Source: Protopterus annectens
Taxonomy: Eukaryota > Chordata > Ceratodontiformes > Protopteridae
Length of the DNA: 64,000 nucleotides
Reading direction: 5' to 3'
Assembly: GCF_019279795.1 (NCBI RefSeq)
Contig: NC_056743.1
Location: 632,798,235-632,862,234, forward strand
Made by a program: the position numbers and the translations under genes
In this document: positions 37,425-48,769 of the stretch, piece after piece
Layout: every line of letters begins with the position of its first letter
Position numbering within the stretch: the stretch's first letter is position 1
Notes under the pieces: model-generated
What the model was told of the DNA's origin: nothing
Seen by the model: the letters and a program-made list of their open reading frames with translations, nothing else
Databases searched by the model: none

Positions 37425-37867
37425 TCATTGGTTAACAATCAGTTTCAGGAGCTTCAGGAATCTTCTAAGGAAAGGGATATTTGTTGTAATGTCCTCTGGA
37501 ATGGGTACACTGGATAATTCACTCTGAGATCTAGAGTGTTTTCCACAGGCAAGATGCTGCAATACAGGCTCAGACACTGGTACTAAATGTTTCCGATTCT
37601 GCCTAAATTCTACTCCTTGCGATTCAACAATGTACGATATTGGCTCTGGACATACACTTTTCATGACTTCAATCCAATCAAAACCTTTGGATGTCTACAT
37701 CTTCACAACCTTTCCTTCTCATAATAGATTGAGTGGTTTGCTGGACTTATAGTAGGACTTCTGAGACAAGCATCTTTTCATGAGTTGAGCTCTCACTGCT
37801 TTGTTGGTCTTAACACAGGGAGCCAATAAATTGCTTTTAATTGGTTGTGTGGATGACTTAAAAAGAA
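37425..37867 (-). pseudogene. Mag-like integrase C-terminal part
   Basis: The minus strand has NLLAPCVKTNKAVRAQLMKR, QKSYYKSSKPLNLL (37719-37867), then KGFDWIEVMKSVCPEPISY and FRQNRKHLVPVSE (37425-37700). This is the C-terminal DNA-binding region of gypsy integrase. A frame change lies near 37700. It is separated from the core (38880-39432) by a tandem-repeat block. Confidence 0.7.
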
Positions 37868-38838
37868 AAACGTCATGGGCATTTAGAATCACTATATAGC
37901 TGAAACACCTGATGCTCATAAGGGTCATTTGCATATATCCCATGTGCCTCTGATACAAGAGGTTTGATAGGTCACTTAGTGGAAGTCCTAGCCTGGCTGA
38001 AGTTTTCATTTAGTTTTTACTGATTGTTTTTTCTGTGTGGCCTTCTCACTTTTTGTTTTAGTTTGTTAGTTGGGAGATTTTGCAGTCACACTAATGGTAA
38101 TGGTCATGAGACGGTATAACAGCCCTGTGTTTCTTATGCTTTGACAAACACACTGCTTCTGCTGTGTTGATTAAGTCTTAACAAGGCTAAAAAATGCATG
38201 TCTGTAACTGGTGGGGTTTGACTTTATTGGCTTGAAATTGTCTATTGACATAACTTAACAATAAAAAACTCATGGAGCTTCAGAATCCCCATATAGCTGA
38301 CACATCTGGTGTTCATAAGGGTCTTTTGCATATATCTCATGTGCCTCTGATACAAGAGGTACGAGAGGTCACTTAGTGGAACTTCTAGATTGGCTGGAGT
38401 TTTCATTTAGTTTTTAGAGATTGGTTCTTCTGTGTGACCTTTTCAATCTTTGTTTTAGTTTGTTAGTTGGAATAGTTTGCAGTCACCCTAATGCTAATGG
38501 ACATCAACTGAGTATAACAGCCTTGTGTTTCTTATGCTTAGTCAAACACTATGCTTGTGCTGTGCTGATGAAGTCATAACAAGGCCAAGACATGCATATC
38601 CACAGCTTGTGGGGTTTGGCTTCATTGGCCTGAAATTGTCTATTAAAATTACATAAAATGAAAAAAGTCATGGGCATTCAGAAATGGCATATAGTTGAAA
38701 CACCTGATGTTCATAAGGGTTATTTGCATATATCCCATGTGCCTCTGATACAAGAGGTTTGAGAGGTCACTCAGTGGAAGTTTTAGCTTGGCTGGAGATT
38801 TCATTTAGTTTCTACTGATTGTTTGTTCTGTGTGACCT
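37868..38838. repeat. Tandem block with about 395-bp unit inside integrase
   Basis: Two full units and one partial unit carry gtcatgggcatt(t/c)aga, catatagctgaaacacctga, catatatcccatgtgcctct and gttttcatttagtttttac. Starts are near 37868, 38268 and 38664 (spacing 396-400). Each full unit ends with ttgttttagtttgttagttg and gtgtttcttatgctt. There is no ORF of its own. It separates two parts of one integrase domain, so it arrived after the element. Confidence 0.8.
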
Positions 38839-38879
38839 GTTGTCTCATTTTGACTTCTCTAATAACTCTTTCCCACTTT

Positions 38880-39432
38880 GACCTGTATGTGCTGCCAAGC
38901 CATTTGACTGTGGGTACTCAGGGCTACTTGTAACATGAATAAAGTCCCACTCTTCAGCAAATCTCTTGAACTACTGGCTTGGAAACTGTGTACCATTATC
39001 AAAAATAACTTTGTGTGGACTACCATGCACTGCAAAATGACACTTTAACTTAGTAATGACAGTACTGGATGCTAGATTAGGATGTAGGCCAATCTCGAAC
39101 CAATTTGAATAAGAGTGTACTAACAACAAGTAATGTTGACCATTCCATTTTAAAATGTCTATAGCTACTGTCGACCCAAGTAGATCAGGAATCTGGTTTA
39201 GCTGAAGTAGTTCCTTCTGTTGATGTGGTTTAGTACTATTACATATAGAACAAGATAAAAATACTCTCGCAATATCCTTTGACATAGAAGGCCAAAATAT
39301 TAATCCATTTGCCCTTCTTTTAGTAGAATAATTTTCTGGGTGGCCATGATGTAAAACTGTAATATACTCTTGTTGTAAGGATTTTAGAATGATCACTTTT
39401 GGACCTTTCATGATGATACCATTGTCAAACAA
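38880..39432 (-). pseudogene. Mag-like integrase core
   Basis: The minus strand reads an H-C-C zinc region (HHGHPENYSTKRRANGLIFW, CSICNSTKPHQQKELL) and a catalytic core (VAIDILKWNGQHYLLLV with the first Asp; KVIFDNGTQFPS with the second Asp). It then reads FKRFAEEWDFIHVTSSPEYP and QSNG toward 38890. The final Glu region is cut off by the tandem block. Confidence 0.75.
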
Positions 39433-39459
39433 AATCTCATCTCTGTAAGGAAAATATGG

Positions 39460-39836
39460 TTACAGGTCATTAGGTAAACAAGATTGCTTTGATGGCCTTC
39501 CTTGACTGATAAATTGGTTGAGCTTCTGAAGTATTAGATCTGAGGCTGTGTGACTTCTAAGTTCATCAAGATGTGTGGAAGAAAAATGTCTTACTTCCAT
39601 GACTTCAAAATAAAATTTCTCATTTTTATACTGTTCACTGGTACTTCTGGGTGATCTAGACAAATTATCAGCAAGATAAAGAAGTTTGCCTTTGTGTAGA
39701 CAAGGTTGAAATTATACTTTTGTAATTTCAACATCATGCATTGCAATCTGTCTGGAGCTGTATGCATAGGCTTTCTCAAAACAGTGACTATAGGTTGGTG
39801 ATCTGTTTCAATATGAATAGTAGGCCGACCATAAAT
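39460..39836 (-). pseudogene. RNase H end and connection domain of the Mag-like element
   Basis: The minus strand has NYIYGRPTIHIETDHQPIVT and PDRLQCMMLKLQKYNFNL, then a shift to a second frame with SPRSTSEQYKNEKFYFEVME. RNase H is interrupted upstream by the 602-bp insert. Confidence 0.75.
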
Positions 39837-39841
39837 ATAAT

Positions 39842-40443
39842 TGTAGATTGGAGTGCACATGCCGTGTACATTGTCTTTAAGAAGCATGTCAAAGACGTAA
39901 GGTGCATGTATAAATGTCAAGCACGTGCCATTCCTAGTGGTAATTTGAGAGTGCAGCCAGAGAGTAAGCATGCATTATTACAGTAGTTAGTTTGTATATA
40001 AATTACTTAAGTTATAGTCAGTAAACTTATATCCATGATGTGTTTGTATAAAACATACATCTCAACTTCTTGGAGCAAGAAATCTGGACAAAGCCATAAA
40101 TCAAAGTGGGACAAAGGCCCAGAAATAGGGACAATTTTTAAATATTGCTCTTATAAACTTAGAAATTTGATAGCATAACATATTTTGCAATTAGCATGAA
40201 TTTTCTGAATGGTATGAAGTCTGAAACTCAAAGGTCTGTCATTATTTTCCAACTTCAGTCTTTAATAATTTGCCACTAATTTGCCAGAAAACTACAATTT
40301 TATATAAAAAAAAAAATGGAGCAAAAATATAAGGAAAAAATCTGGACATTCTTTGAAAATCTGTACAGTTGAGAGGTATGGTAAAGCTGCTTAAACAGAA
40401 CCCACGAAGACTCTTCTATTGTGTGCAAAGTAGGAGAGTGACA
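39842..40443. mobile_element. 602-bp TG...CA insert with 5-bp target duplication
   Basis: It splits the RNase H reading: FACSKFQDY before and YIYGRPTI after. It is flanked by ataat at 39837-39841 and 40444-40448. Ends are tgtagattgg and gagtgaca (TG...CA on either strand), which fits a solo LTR. Inside, 40052-40384 holds an imperfect inverted pair (catacatctcaac and gttgaggtatg-type), resembling an older DNA-transposon end pair. No ORF. Confidence 0.7.
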
Positions 40444-40448
40444 ATAAT

Positions 40449-41500
40449 CCTGGAACTTTGAACATGCAAACACAATTGCCAAGAGTTCTTCTTTATCTGT
40501 GCATGCTGCATCTTAGTTTCAGTTAGAGTTCTGGATATATAGGCTGCTGGTCTACCCTCTTGAAGAATAATTCCACCAAGACCAAATTTCAAAGTATCAC
40601 AAGAAAGAGTTACTGGTTTGTTAACATCATAGCATCTGAGAGGTTGTGGGTTAGCAACATTCTGTTTCAGGACATCAAATGCTCTTTGGTGTTGTTCTGA
40701 CCAGGACCAGAATATATATTTGCATGTCAACTTTCTGAGCAGTGCTGAAGTCTGGAATGAACTTGCCTTGATAGTTAACAATGCCAAGACAATGTTGTAG
40801 GGCATGAACATTGTCTGGAGCTGGCATCTCAAGAATTGCTGTCTGCTTTGAAGGATCTGATCATAAGCCTGAACTGGTAAACAAATGACCAACATAAGTA
40901 ATTTTTCATAGCTTGAACTTGCACTTCTGAGCATTCAGCTTAATATTCAATTCATGTGCTCCTTCCAGAAAATTTTAAAGGTTTCTGTCATGGTTGGTTT
41001 CACCATTACCTCCTACTGCAATGTCATCTACTATAATAGCACATGGATATCCAGAAAAACATTGTTCCATGGCATGCTGGTAGATTTCATTGGCAGAACT
41101 TATCCCAAATTGCATTCACAAAAATCTGTACCTGCCAAAAGGAGTAATGAAAGTGGTTAGCAATGAAGATTTTTGGTCAAGCAAAATTTTCCAAAATTAA
41201 TTCTTTGCATCCAAAACAGAAAAAAATAGTGGCATTTAGCATAAGAGTAGTGACTTGTTTGACTGTACACATTGGATGATAATGCCTTTTCAGTGCTTTA
41301 TTCAAATCTCATGCATCAATACATATTATGATATCATCTGAGCTTTTCTTATGAGCTACTACCATGGAATACCCATTCAGCTGGTTCATCAATTGGACAA
41401 ATCACACCTTGCTGCACCATTTTATCTAGCTCAGCTTTGACTCTGTTCTGCACAGCTACTGGAACTTTACGGGCTGGTCTGACAACTGGGCTGACCTCAA
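40449..41500 (-). pseudogene. Mag-like RT and RNase H start
   Basis: Minus-strand pieces: RT start AELDKMVQQGVICPIDEPAE, then a catalytic Asp region reading AIIVDDIAVGGN (about 41020-41060, the F/Y-x-D-D site as IVDD), a decayed thumb, and RNase H VTLSCDTLKFGLGGIILQEG with AAYISRTLTETKMQHAQI (40416-40934). RNase H then enters FACSKFQDY and stops at the insert. Frameshifts are numerous. Confidence 0.75.
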
Positions 41501-42155
41501 GGTCTAATTTCATGGAGTACACAACTGGGAGTTTGCCTAGTTTGCCTTCAAAAAGATCAGCATAGGTAGAGAAAATAGACTGGGGGAAATTAGAACATTG
41601 GTCTTTCAAGCTTATATTGTGGACTTCCTTATTAAATGAAAGTAGTCCCATTTTCAAACTGTTTCTGAGGCCTAATAATGACTGTATATGCCTTTTGATT
41701 ATGTAAAATTGCAAGTCATAGCTGTTCCCAGCAGAGTTACATGAAAGCACTACTGAGCCTTCAGTTTGAATTTCTTCATCACCATAAGCAACAATCTTTG
41801 CACACTTTGCCAAATCAAGCTTCTCACCAGCACATACTCTAGTTAATGTTTCTGCTAACATAACATTGCACTTTGAACCTGTGTCAACACTGAGCTCTGT
41901 GGGTCTCCCATTTATCCGAACAGTACAAAAATCTTCATTCTTTGTCCATAAATCTACTGCATTGACTGTTTCATTAAGCACAGGCACACTATCAACATAA
42001 AAAGTAGGGTCACAGCTTTCTAATTGATCAACTTGTCTCTTTGAATGTTCTCTGTTAATAAACTCTTTGAAATACTGTACTTTGTGAAATATGCCCTCAA
42101 ATGACTGCATTTTGTGAAATAACTGCACTGCAATACTGCACAAACTTGCGAACAC
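41500..42155 (-). pseudogene. Mag-like protease region
   Basis: An open frame (41349-42155) starts in degraded gag. It reads FCTVRINGRPTELSVDTGSK with the aspartic-protease site D-T-G intact. LQFYIIKRHIQSLLGL and RPARKVPVAVQNRVKAELDK follow as the RT entry. Retroviral-type protease would process the polyprotein. The frame is long and uninterrupted here, but its surroundings are dead. Confidence 0.75.
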
Positions 42156-42540
42156 TCTTTATACTTCAGATATCTCAAATAGCTTTAATTAATGTGAAAA
42201 AGTAGCACATAGTGAAAATATGCTGTAGTTTTCCTTAATTTATGCATTTTATGTGATTCAGGCATTGTTTCAAACATTTTTGTAACTATTTTGAATATTT
42301 TTAACAATATGTCACAATTTCAGACACCTCATTTAACTAGAAATTCATTTTGAGCACTCTGAGTGCTTTGCTTTATATTCTTCAAGTAAGAAATCATTTA
42401 AGCAAGTTTTAGTACTTGGAATTCATTTCTGACCTATTTTTGTGAGTTGTATGTGGAGTATGGATAATCCATTCCTCTATATTCCTCTAACATAAACTGA
42501 GTGTCTCTTGGTCTTGAATCTGCATCCCATTCTAACATCA
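42156..42540 (-). other. Gag remnant and leader of the Mag-like element
   Basis: After the 5' LTR the minus strand reads gatgttagaatgggatgc (primer-site position) and then a short piece DSRPRDTQFMLEEYRGMDYP. The rest of gag is missing or unrecognisable. Confidence 0.5.
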
Positions 42541-42772
42541 TGTTGCTCATCTTATGTTTTGATTCAAGACAAACAGGTGGGGTAGTTTGTTTATATGCTT
42601 TATTATGTAGAAACAAATCAGGATGGATAGCAGCAACATAAAATATAATGAGCTGATTAACTGACAGACCATTACGTACAAATGTCAGTCTGTCTCACAC
42701 ATGCTCAGTATTTATACAGATGTGCAAGCCCATGGAAAGCTTCATAAAGGTATATATACATACTGATCTACA
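42541..42772 (-). repeat. 5' LTR of the Mag-like element
   Basis: Direct repeat of 36980-37241. On the minus strand it contains tataaatact (TATA-like), cataataaagc (poly-A signal) and ends caaca. Confidence 0.8.
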
Positions 42773-43200
42773 ACTCTCAACGGTCCCTAAATATATTTCC
42801 TCATAATATATCCATGGAAGTCTATAGACATCAATCTGTAAGTAACTTATTTAAATTAGGGTAGTATTTAAAAATTATCCCCAATTTTTTCCTGCAATTT
42901 GATTTACTTGCTGTCTGTGCAGGAGTGCTTTATAAGTACTTTCCTGGCTTTTAAAGCCAGTAAAGCATTTCAGCTTTTTTTTTGTAACAGGTAGTACATG
43001 GAGTACAGAAAACTCCATGCACTACAAAGAGTTATCATTGGGTCTCACCAGTCATAACTAATTTATTTCATGTTCTCAACATGGATGCCAAGATTCACTT
43101 TGAGAGCAAATTTCTTGCCATCCATGTCTCAAATACATAATAACAATGGTTACAATGACCCAATCATAACTCTCTATATTGTTAGACAAAGTTAGTACAA
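42773..43200. other. Unassigned spacer
   Basis: I looked here for the missing end of the plus-strand Gmr1-like LTR and did not find it. No other feature. Confidence 0.4.
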
Positions 43201-43209
43201 ACTTTGCCC

Positions 43210-43690
43210 TGAAACAAGTATCTTAATTTTACAAATTCCTGAATATCTTATATTGTCTAGTATCGATATCTTAACTTTAGAAATTCCTGAATACCTTAAA
43301 TTGTCTAATATTGCTATCTTACCTAAATTCCTGAATACCTTAAATTGTCTGATATCGCTATCTTAACTTTACAATTTCCTGAATAACTTAAATTGTCTAA
43401 TATCGCAATCTTAACTTTACAAATTCCTGAATACCTTAAATTGTCTAATATCGCTATCTTAACTTTACTTCTTCTTATCACCTGTCTTGAATGGCAGTGG
43501 AGTTTCAATCCACCTGCTGCATGTCTTTGGGATGTGGGAGGAGAACCTCTTGCTGAATGCTAACCACTGCACGCTATCTTAACTTTACAAATTCCCGAAT
43601 ACCTTAAATTGTCTAATATCGCTATCTTAACTTTACAAATTCCTGAATATCTTAAATTGTCTAATATCACAAATGAACACTCATTGAAGG
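43210..43690. repeat. 48-bp satellite, about eight units, interrupted by a SINE
   Basis: Unit: ttcctgaataccttaaattg, then tctaatatcgctatcttaac, then tttacaaa. The ttcctgaa anchors fall at 43235, 43283, 43327, 43375, 43423, 43591 and 43639: 48-base steps except one 44-base step and one of 168. The 168 step equals 48 plus a 104-base SINE and its 16-base duplication. Since 48 is divisible by three, the minus strand is open with a 16-residue repeat (KVKIAILDNLRYSGIC). Confidence 0.9.
43469..43572 (-). mobile_element. Short SINE inserted in the 48-bp satellite
   Basis: A 104-base, internally deleted relative of the SINE at 29896: gtgcagtggttagcattcag head and aagacatgcagcaggtggat middle, with a short cttctt tail. 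Target duplication gctatcttaactttac lies at 43453-43468 and 43573-43588. Confidence 0.85.
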
Positions 43691-44850
43691 TCCTCTCTAA
43701 GAGCAAAAATTCTACTCCTGCAGGGCCTGAAAATGTACTTGAATGCCTACAACATAACATCAAACATGTCCTTGTGGAACCCTCAACCTAATATGTTTAA
43801 CATGAGCTTAACTACAGAATTAGTTTCTTAGGTATGGTGAATGGCATTGGTGCTGCCCCTACGCAAAGGCAACCCCTAACACAGACCCAGAAAAATATTG
43901 ACGCATAAGCATTAATGGACTAATTTTCATAATCATGGAATACATCACATCTTACTTCATAAGCTATAATATCAAAAACCTTATCAGGCTTGTCCCACAA
44001 CTGTTTGGCTTTGTCAAAGGTAGGGTCTTCCTACTCATATTTGAAGTCCCACATTACTGGAATCAAAGCACTTTATTTTTTACACAGTTTTCATGTTTCT
44101 GCCCAGACTGGGTGAATTGATTGATTTTTAATAAACATTAGTGGTTTGTGTGCTCCTGGCAGCCCATTTCTCTTTGTTTTGCACTTTCATTATAGTGTGT
44201 AGCATCCTTGGTTCCTAATTTTGTTAACTTCTTTGAGAAGGTCATACAGGTTGTAGACTGTAGCCATTCTGTTAACACAGCTTATTTGTATCCATCCAAA
44301 GCATTCAGCATTATCCCCTGTGCTGGCATCTTTAACAAGAAAAATTACTTCAAAGTATAACCATATTTAGTGTGGTGAGTAGCCAACTTGCTGAAAGATA
44401 AAGCCAACATAGATAAGTTGGAAGTTTCCTTTCCAGAAAAATGAACGTAAATAGACTTATGTTCCTAGGCTTTGTACTTTGACCCCTCCTTTTGTCATCT
44501 ACATCTACAGTCTCTAGACTTAGAATCAAGACATTTGGTTAACTAAGGTTGCAGATGACTGCAATCTGGACATTATTGTCAAATCTCTCTGACACACTTT
44601 CATTACAGCAGGAACTAACCCATGTAAAGAAGAGGTATATGAAAAAGGGGGAAAATTAAATACAAGAGAGTGTGGTATCATCACATTTGTAAACCATTCT
44701 CTCACTCAGCATACAGTATAGCCAATAATCAACTCCAAAATTATAATGTATTCAGGGATATTGAAAGCTGGATGAAATCTGCAGCTGAGGGCAGCTAGAA
44801 ATTACGTTCTTATGTTTCCATGTAGACAAGCTGACTACAAGTCCAGACAA
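43690..44850 (+). mobile_element. Degenerate LINE RT fragment
   Basis: The plus strand reads KVLSKSKNSTPAGPENVLEC (43690-43790), the standard stretch before the RT fingers (NSTS-GPDN-type). Next, around 43935-44120, comes YITSYFISYNIKNLIR with PQLFGFVKGRVFLL. Later pieces (about 44550-44700) read DCNLDIIVKSL and NTRECGIITFV. Many stops. Same general clade as the other CR1/L2-type copies but a separate insertion. Confidence 0.6.
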
Positions 44851-45740
44851 TACATTTCAAATGTTCTGTCCATTGTTTGTTGTGAAATCATGAAATTAAA
44901 ATGTACAAGGGGAAGCAGCTTAATAAAAAAATAAAGCTTGAAATTAGTGGAAGCGCATAAGAAATATCAGTTTTCCTGATACCTAAATACTTCATTGCCT
45001 TTACTAGAACAGTGTGTAATTTAGTTTTGTTTAATAAAGATAAGCCAAATTGTGTTTTCTTAGGGCTAAAAGTTAATGTTTTCTGAAAGCATACAAGCTG
45101 TTTTTCACATTAAGGGAATAAAGATGAAACAAGAACAGACACCAATTAGTGTACGTAAGCGCACAGGCTGTAACATGTGCCTTAGAACTGATAACTTTAG
45201 GTTAGGTAATGCCTATGATAGCAGCGGTTGATTTGGGACATCATTTCCTTTGAGGAGCATTAAACTTCATTATTTGAAGATGTACATAGTACATGTACAT
45301 AATTTTGAGTATTTGTTTTAAGTTAATAGGTTATTGGTATATTTTAAAGGTTTTTTTATGGTTTTCATTGAAACAAAATGTTATGTAAAATGTGAAATAG
45401 GTTCAAATGGAGATGACAGGAAATAATTGTGTAAAAATCAAGCTGCTAATATTAGTGGGTACATGTAACACAAAGGCTGGAAATAAACATTTAGAAAAGA
45501 TGTCATATATAATAGGTGAGAATAATAAATTCTTATCATAATGTCTATACTATCCATTTTATTTTGGAATATGAATAGCCTCACATGTATAGATAACATG
45601 TAAGAGTATTGAATTAATTTAAGAAATGCAGAATGCAAATAGAAATGCAATAGGAGACATATTTGGGAAGAAGTGAGCTTGTGAACTTAAAGAATCTATT
45701 TCATGATGGATTTTCAGCAGAATGTTAGGGACAAAGGAAA
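44851..45740. other. Unassigned spacer
   Basis: AT-rich, with no ORF resembling a known family and no array. Confidence 0.35.
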
Positions 45741-45749
45741 CAGGGATTA

Positions 45750-48480
45750 CTTAAATGTATTGCTAGAGGAGCTCCAGCAGTGATAAAAGAGGACAAAAAA
45801 TATAATAAAGGTAGATTTGTGGTAGTAGGTGGCTACGTGACAGGGAGGAGGATTACACTTGTATGTATTTATATTTCATCTAAAACTGCTATTATGGAGC
45901 TTATGAACATTTGGGGAGAAATAATTATCTTTCAGTAGGGAATTACTTATTGTATGACTGTGTGAATGACTGGAACTAGATTTGCAACAATGAAGACGTA
46001 TTTGGGGGACCTAGAATGGAAAATGTAACAAAAGGGGGTAGATTTCTGAAGCAATTTATAACAGCATTTGGTATGGAAGATGTGAATTTAGTAGTAGGAA
46101 CTCTGAAAGAATTTATATATTAGTCCCAAAGGTACAATAACTGGGACAGACTAGACAGAAATTAAATTTCGCAGAAATATGAGAATTTTATTGAAAGCTT
46201 TGACACACATCCAAAAATGATTTCAGATCATGTGCCAATAAAAACTAAGACAAAAATACAGGGCAATAAAGTAAAAAAATAAGACACTGGCACTTTACCA
46301 TGTACATATTAAAAATAGAGGAACTTATGGAATGGATAGTGGAAATTATTCAAGAGTTATGGAAGATAGAAGTTTCTTTAGAAGTTATAGGTAGTGAGTG
46401 GCATAAAATGAAAGTGAAATTTAAAGATAAGGTAGAAATAAAAGTAAAGGAATTATGGCTAATAAGTAACATGAATTATTTAGAGGCACCATCTTAAAGT
46501 ATTTCAGAATAAGAAGAATCTCACAGAACAAGGACAGGCACAATTGCAGAGTGCTAAACAGAAAATAACAGAGTATCTGGCTAATCTGCATGAGTTTTAA
46601 AAGATTGCTGTTAAGGAACTCTTTTCTGATAATATCTTTAGAATACAAAAACTTTTAGCACAGTGACTTAGGTAACAAAAAGTAGAATGAGTTGTTGCCT
46701 AACTTAAGGAGCCTATAAAAAGAAAAATAACAAGAGATCCTGTAGGGATATCAGAGATATTTCAGAACAACAATTAACAATTACAATTGAAGAAGATGAG
46801 ATAAAAATGGTGACATATCAATCTTCAGAAAAGTATCCAGTAATACATGGTTTTCCTATGGAAGTTTGGAAGCTAAGATGGGAAAAAGTAATAAAGATCT
46901 AGAAGGTTTTGTTTAACAGTATTTTAAAAGGAGGAGAAACACCAACATCCTGGAAGAAAGTTGTGGTTGCTGTAATACCTAACAACAGCAAAAACCCATC
47001 AGACCCAGCTTCATATAGGCCCATTTCAGTTTTAAGCAATTTACATCTATAACAGCTCAATGAATGTCAACAATGTTGTCAAAATTGATAGAGATGGATC
47101 AATGTGGTTTCGTGGAGAGAAAGCAAACTTTTAACAACATTAACAGAACAGTGATGATCCAGAGGGAAGCAGGATGTAAGAAAATACCACTGTTGGTGGT
47201 GGATCTTCCTACAGAGAGAAAGCATTTGACAGAGTGAGCTGGGATTTTATGAGTAGAACAGTGGGCGCTTTTGCATTCCATGATACAATTATAAGATTAT
47301 TAGGAGAATATATAAGGAATTGGAGGCAAAAACTGAAGTGGGATGGTTCCTCTCTGACAAATTTTGCCTGAACAGAGGAAAAGGGTCCTCTTCCCCTTTG
47401 TTGTTTACTTTATATTTAAAGCCATTTGAAAAGAAAATAAGGGACTCAGAAATTCAAGGATATAATTAGTATGATAATCAAGAAAACTTGGCTTTATTGG
47501 CAGACAATATTATTTTGTACACAATAAAACCAGAAAAGGGCATCTCAATGTTGTGGAACATTCTGAGACAGTTTTAAGTCTCTCGCTCTTTTTATGGCAT
47601 ATAAAGTTAATGAAGATAAAAGCTATAGCTGTAAACTATGTACCCACACACAAATTGGTTCACCAATACTCATATTTATGGGGACACTGCAAAATTATGT
47701 ATTTAGGAGTATAATTTAAAAAAAATAATTATGTTATGGCAGCTAAGGATATGTGGGAAGAGACTGAACAATAGATAATACAAAAACTGAAAAACTGGAA
47801 GCTGTATTTTATGAATATTGATAGCAAGTTACAAACAGTGAAAATGTTTTAGTCCCTTTGGTTTTATACAAGGTTCAGGCATATTTTTATCAACCAGAGG
47901 AGAAGTTGTAGACAGCTATTAATAAAGAGTTGAAGGAATTTATTAGGGAGGGAAAGAGAGGATGGACTAAGTGGGATAAGGTGATCTTTCCTATAGAACA
48001 AGGTGGTTTAGGATTACCTGATTTGAAGGGATGTTGTATAGCTACACACTTAAGGTTCATATACATAACATGAGCAGAAGGTTATAATTCAAAGTGGAGA
48101 TGGATGATAATGATAATGAAGTGGGGGGAAGTTCAAGAAATAAGGAAAATGTAGGACTTTGGATGCAGATCTTTGAAGAGAATAACAACAGCCATACAGA
48201 TTTTTATATTCATAAAGTAGCAGAAAGTACTCTTAAGAACTGAGACAACACAAGAATGGAGAAAGGAGATTTTGCTGATAGGTGTGACTGCAATTAGGGG
48301 AACAGAGAATAGAAAAAAGGGCTGAAATTTACTGGGCAAAACTGGAAAATGAATCAAAGTATTGAGAGTAAATAACTAGAGAGGGAAAGGTAATTGAATG
48401 GAAACTGACCAAGAATACATTTGTTCTGCAGGCTAAAGAATCCTTCTCTATCAGAGATTGATATCAGAGTATAGGCAAAG
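45750..48480 (+). mobile_element. L1-like LINE remnant
   Basis: The plus strand carries scattered endonuclease/RT-type residues in order: SDHVPIKTK near 46220, an EELMEWIVEII region (46300-46497), FNSILKGGETPTSWKKVVVA (46900-46970), NPSDPASYRPISVLS (46990-47030), DQCGFVERKQTFNNINRTVM (47095-47155) and KIPLLVVDLPTERK. Downstream come ADNIILYT-type (near 47505) and YLGV (about 47705), then KNWKLYFMNIDSKLQ. This matches the L1 clade order, not CR1/L2. Stops occur every few dozen codons, so it is an old copy. Confidence 0.65.
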
Positions 48481-48769
48481 AAAAAAGGATATGGGAATCC
48501 TAAGTGGAAGACCTGCTCTAGTAGTGTTTTTAGTTGAATCTAGAAAAGAAGGGGTCTATATCACTTTATCGAATGGCTATTCAGTGAATAGCCGTTCGTT
48601 GAACCCCTATTTATCAGAGTCACTCTTCATCGAACAGTGAATTTTAACTAGGGAAAATTCTCAGAACAAAACAAAGTAAGCTTGGAGTTGAGCATTTCAA
48701 ATTCTGAACAGGATGTAGTACAAATGACCTAATATTTGCAGTGAGATGTATAATAGAATAGAAGCTAGA

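Larger units (their letters stand above)
36980..42772 (-). mobile_element. Second-type gypsy retrotransposon (Mag-like), invaded and decayed
   Basis: Minus-strand element with 5' LTR at 42541-42772 and 3' LTR at 36980-37241. A purine tract (aaagagggagga) lies before the latter. Order protease, RT, RNase H, integrase is the standard gypsy order, so it is distinct from the Gmr1-like copies. Most of gag is missing. Two insertions cut it: a TG...CA element in RNase H (39842-40443) and a tandem block in integrase (37868-38838). No clean target duplication is visible (flanks gatcc and actct). It appears to have inserted into, or recombined with, the neighbouring LTR. Confidence 0.75.

Noticed and set aside
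43210..43690. CRISPR-like array
   Set aside because: The 48-bp units are directly contiguous with no unique spacers, and the context is a vertebrate genome.
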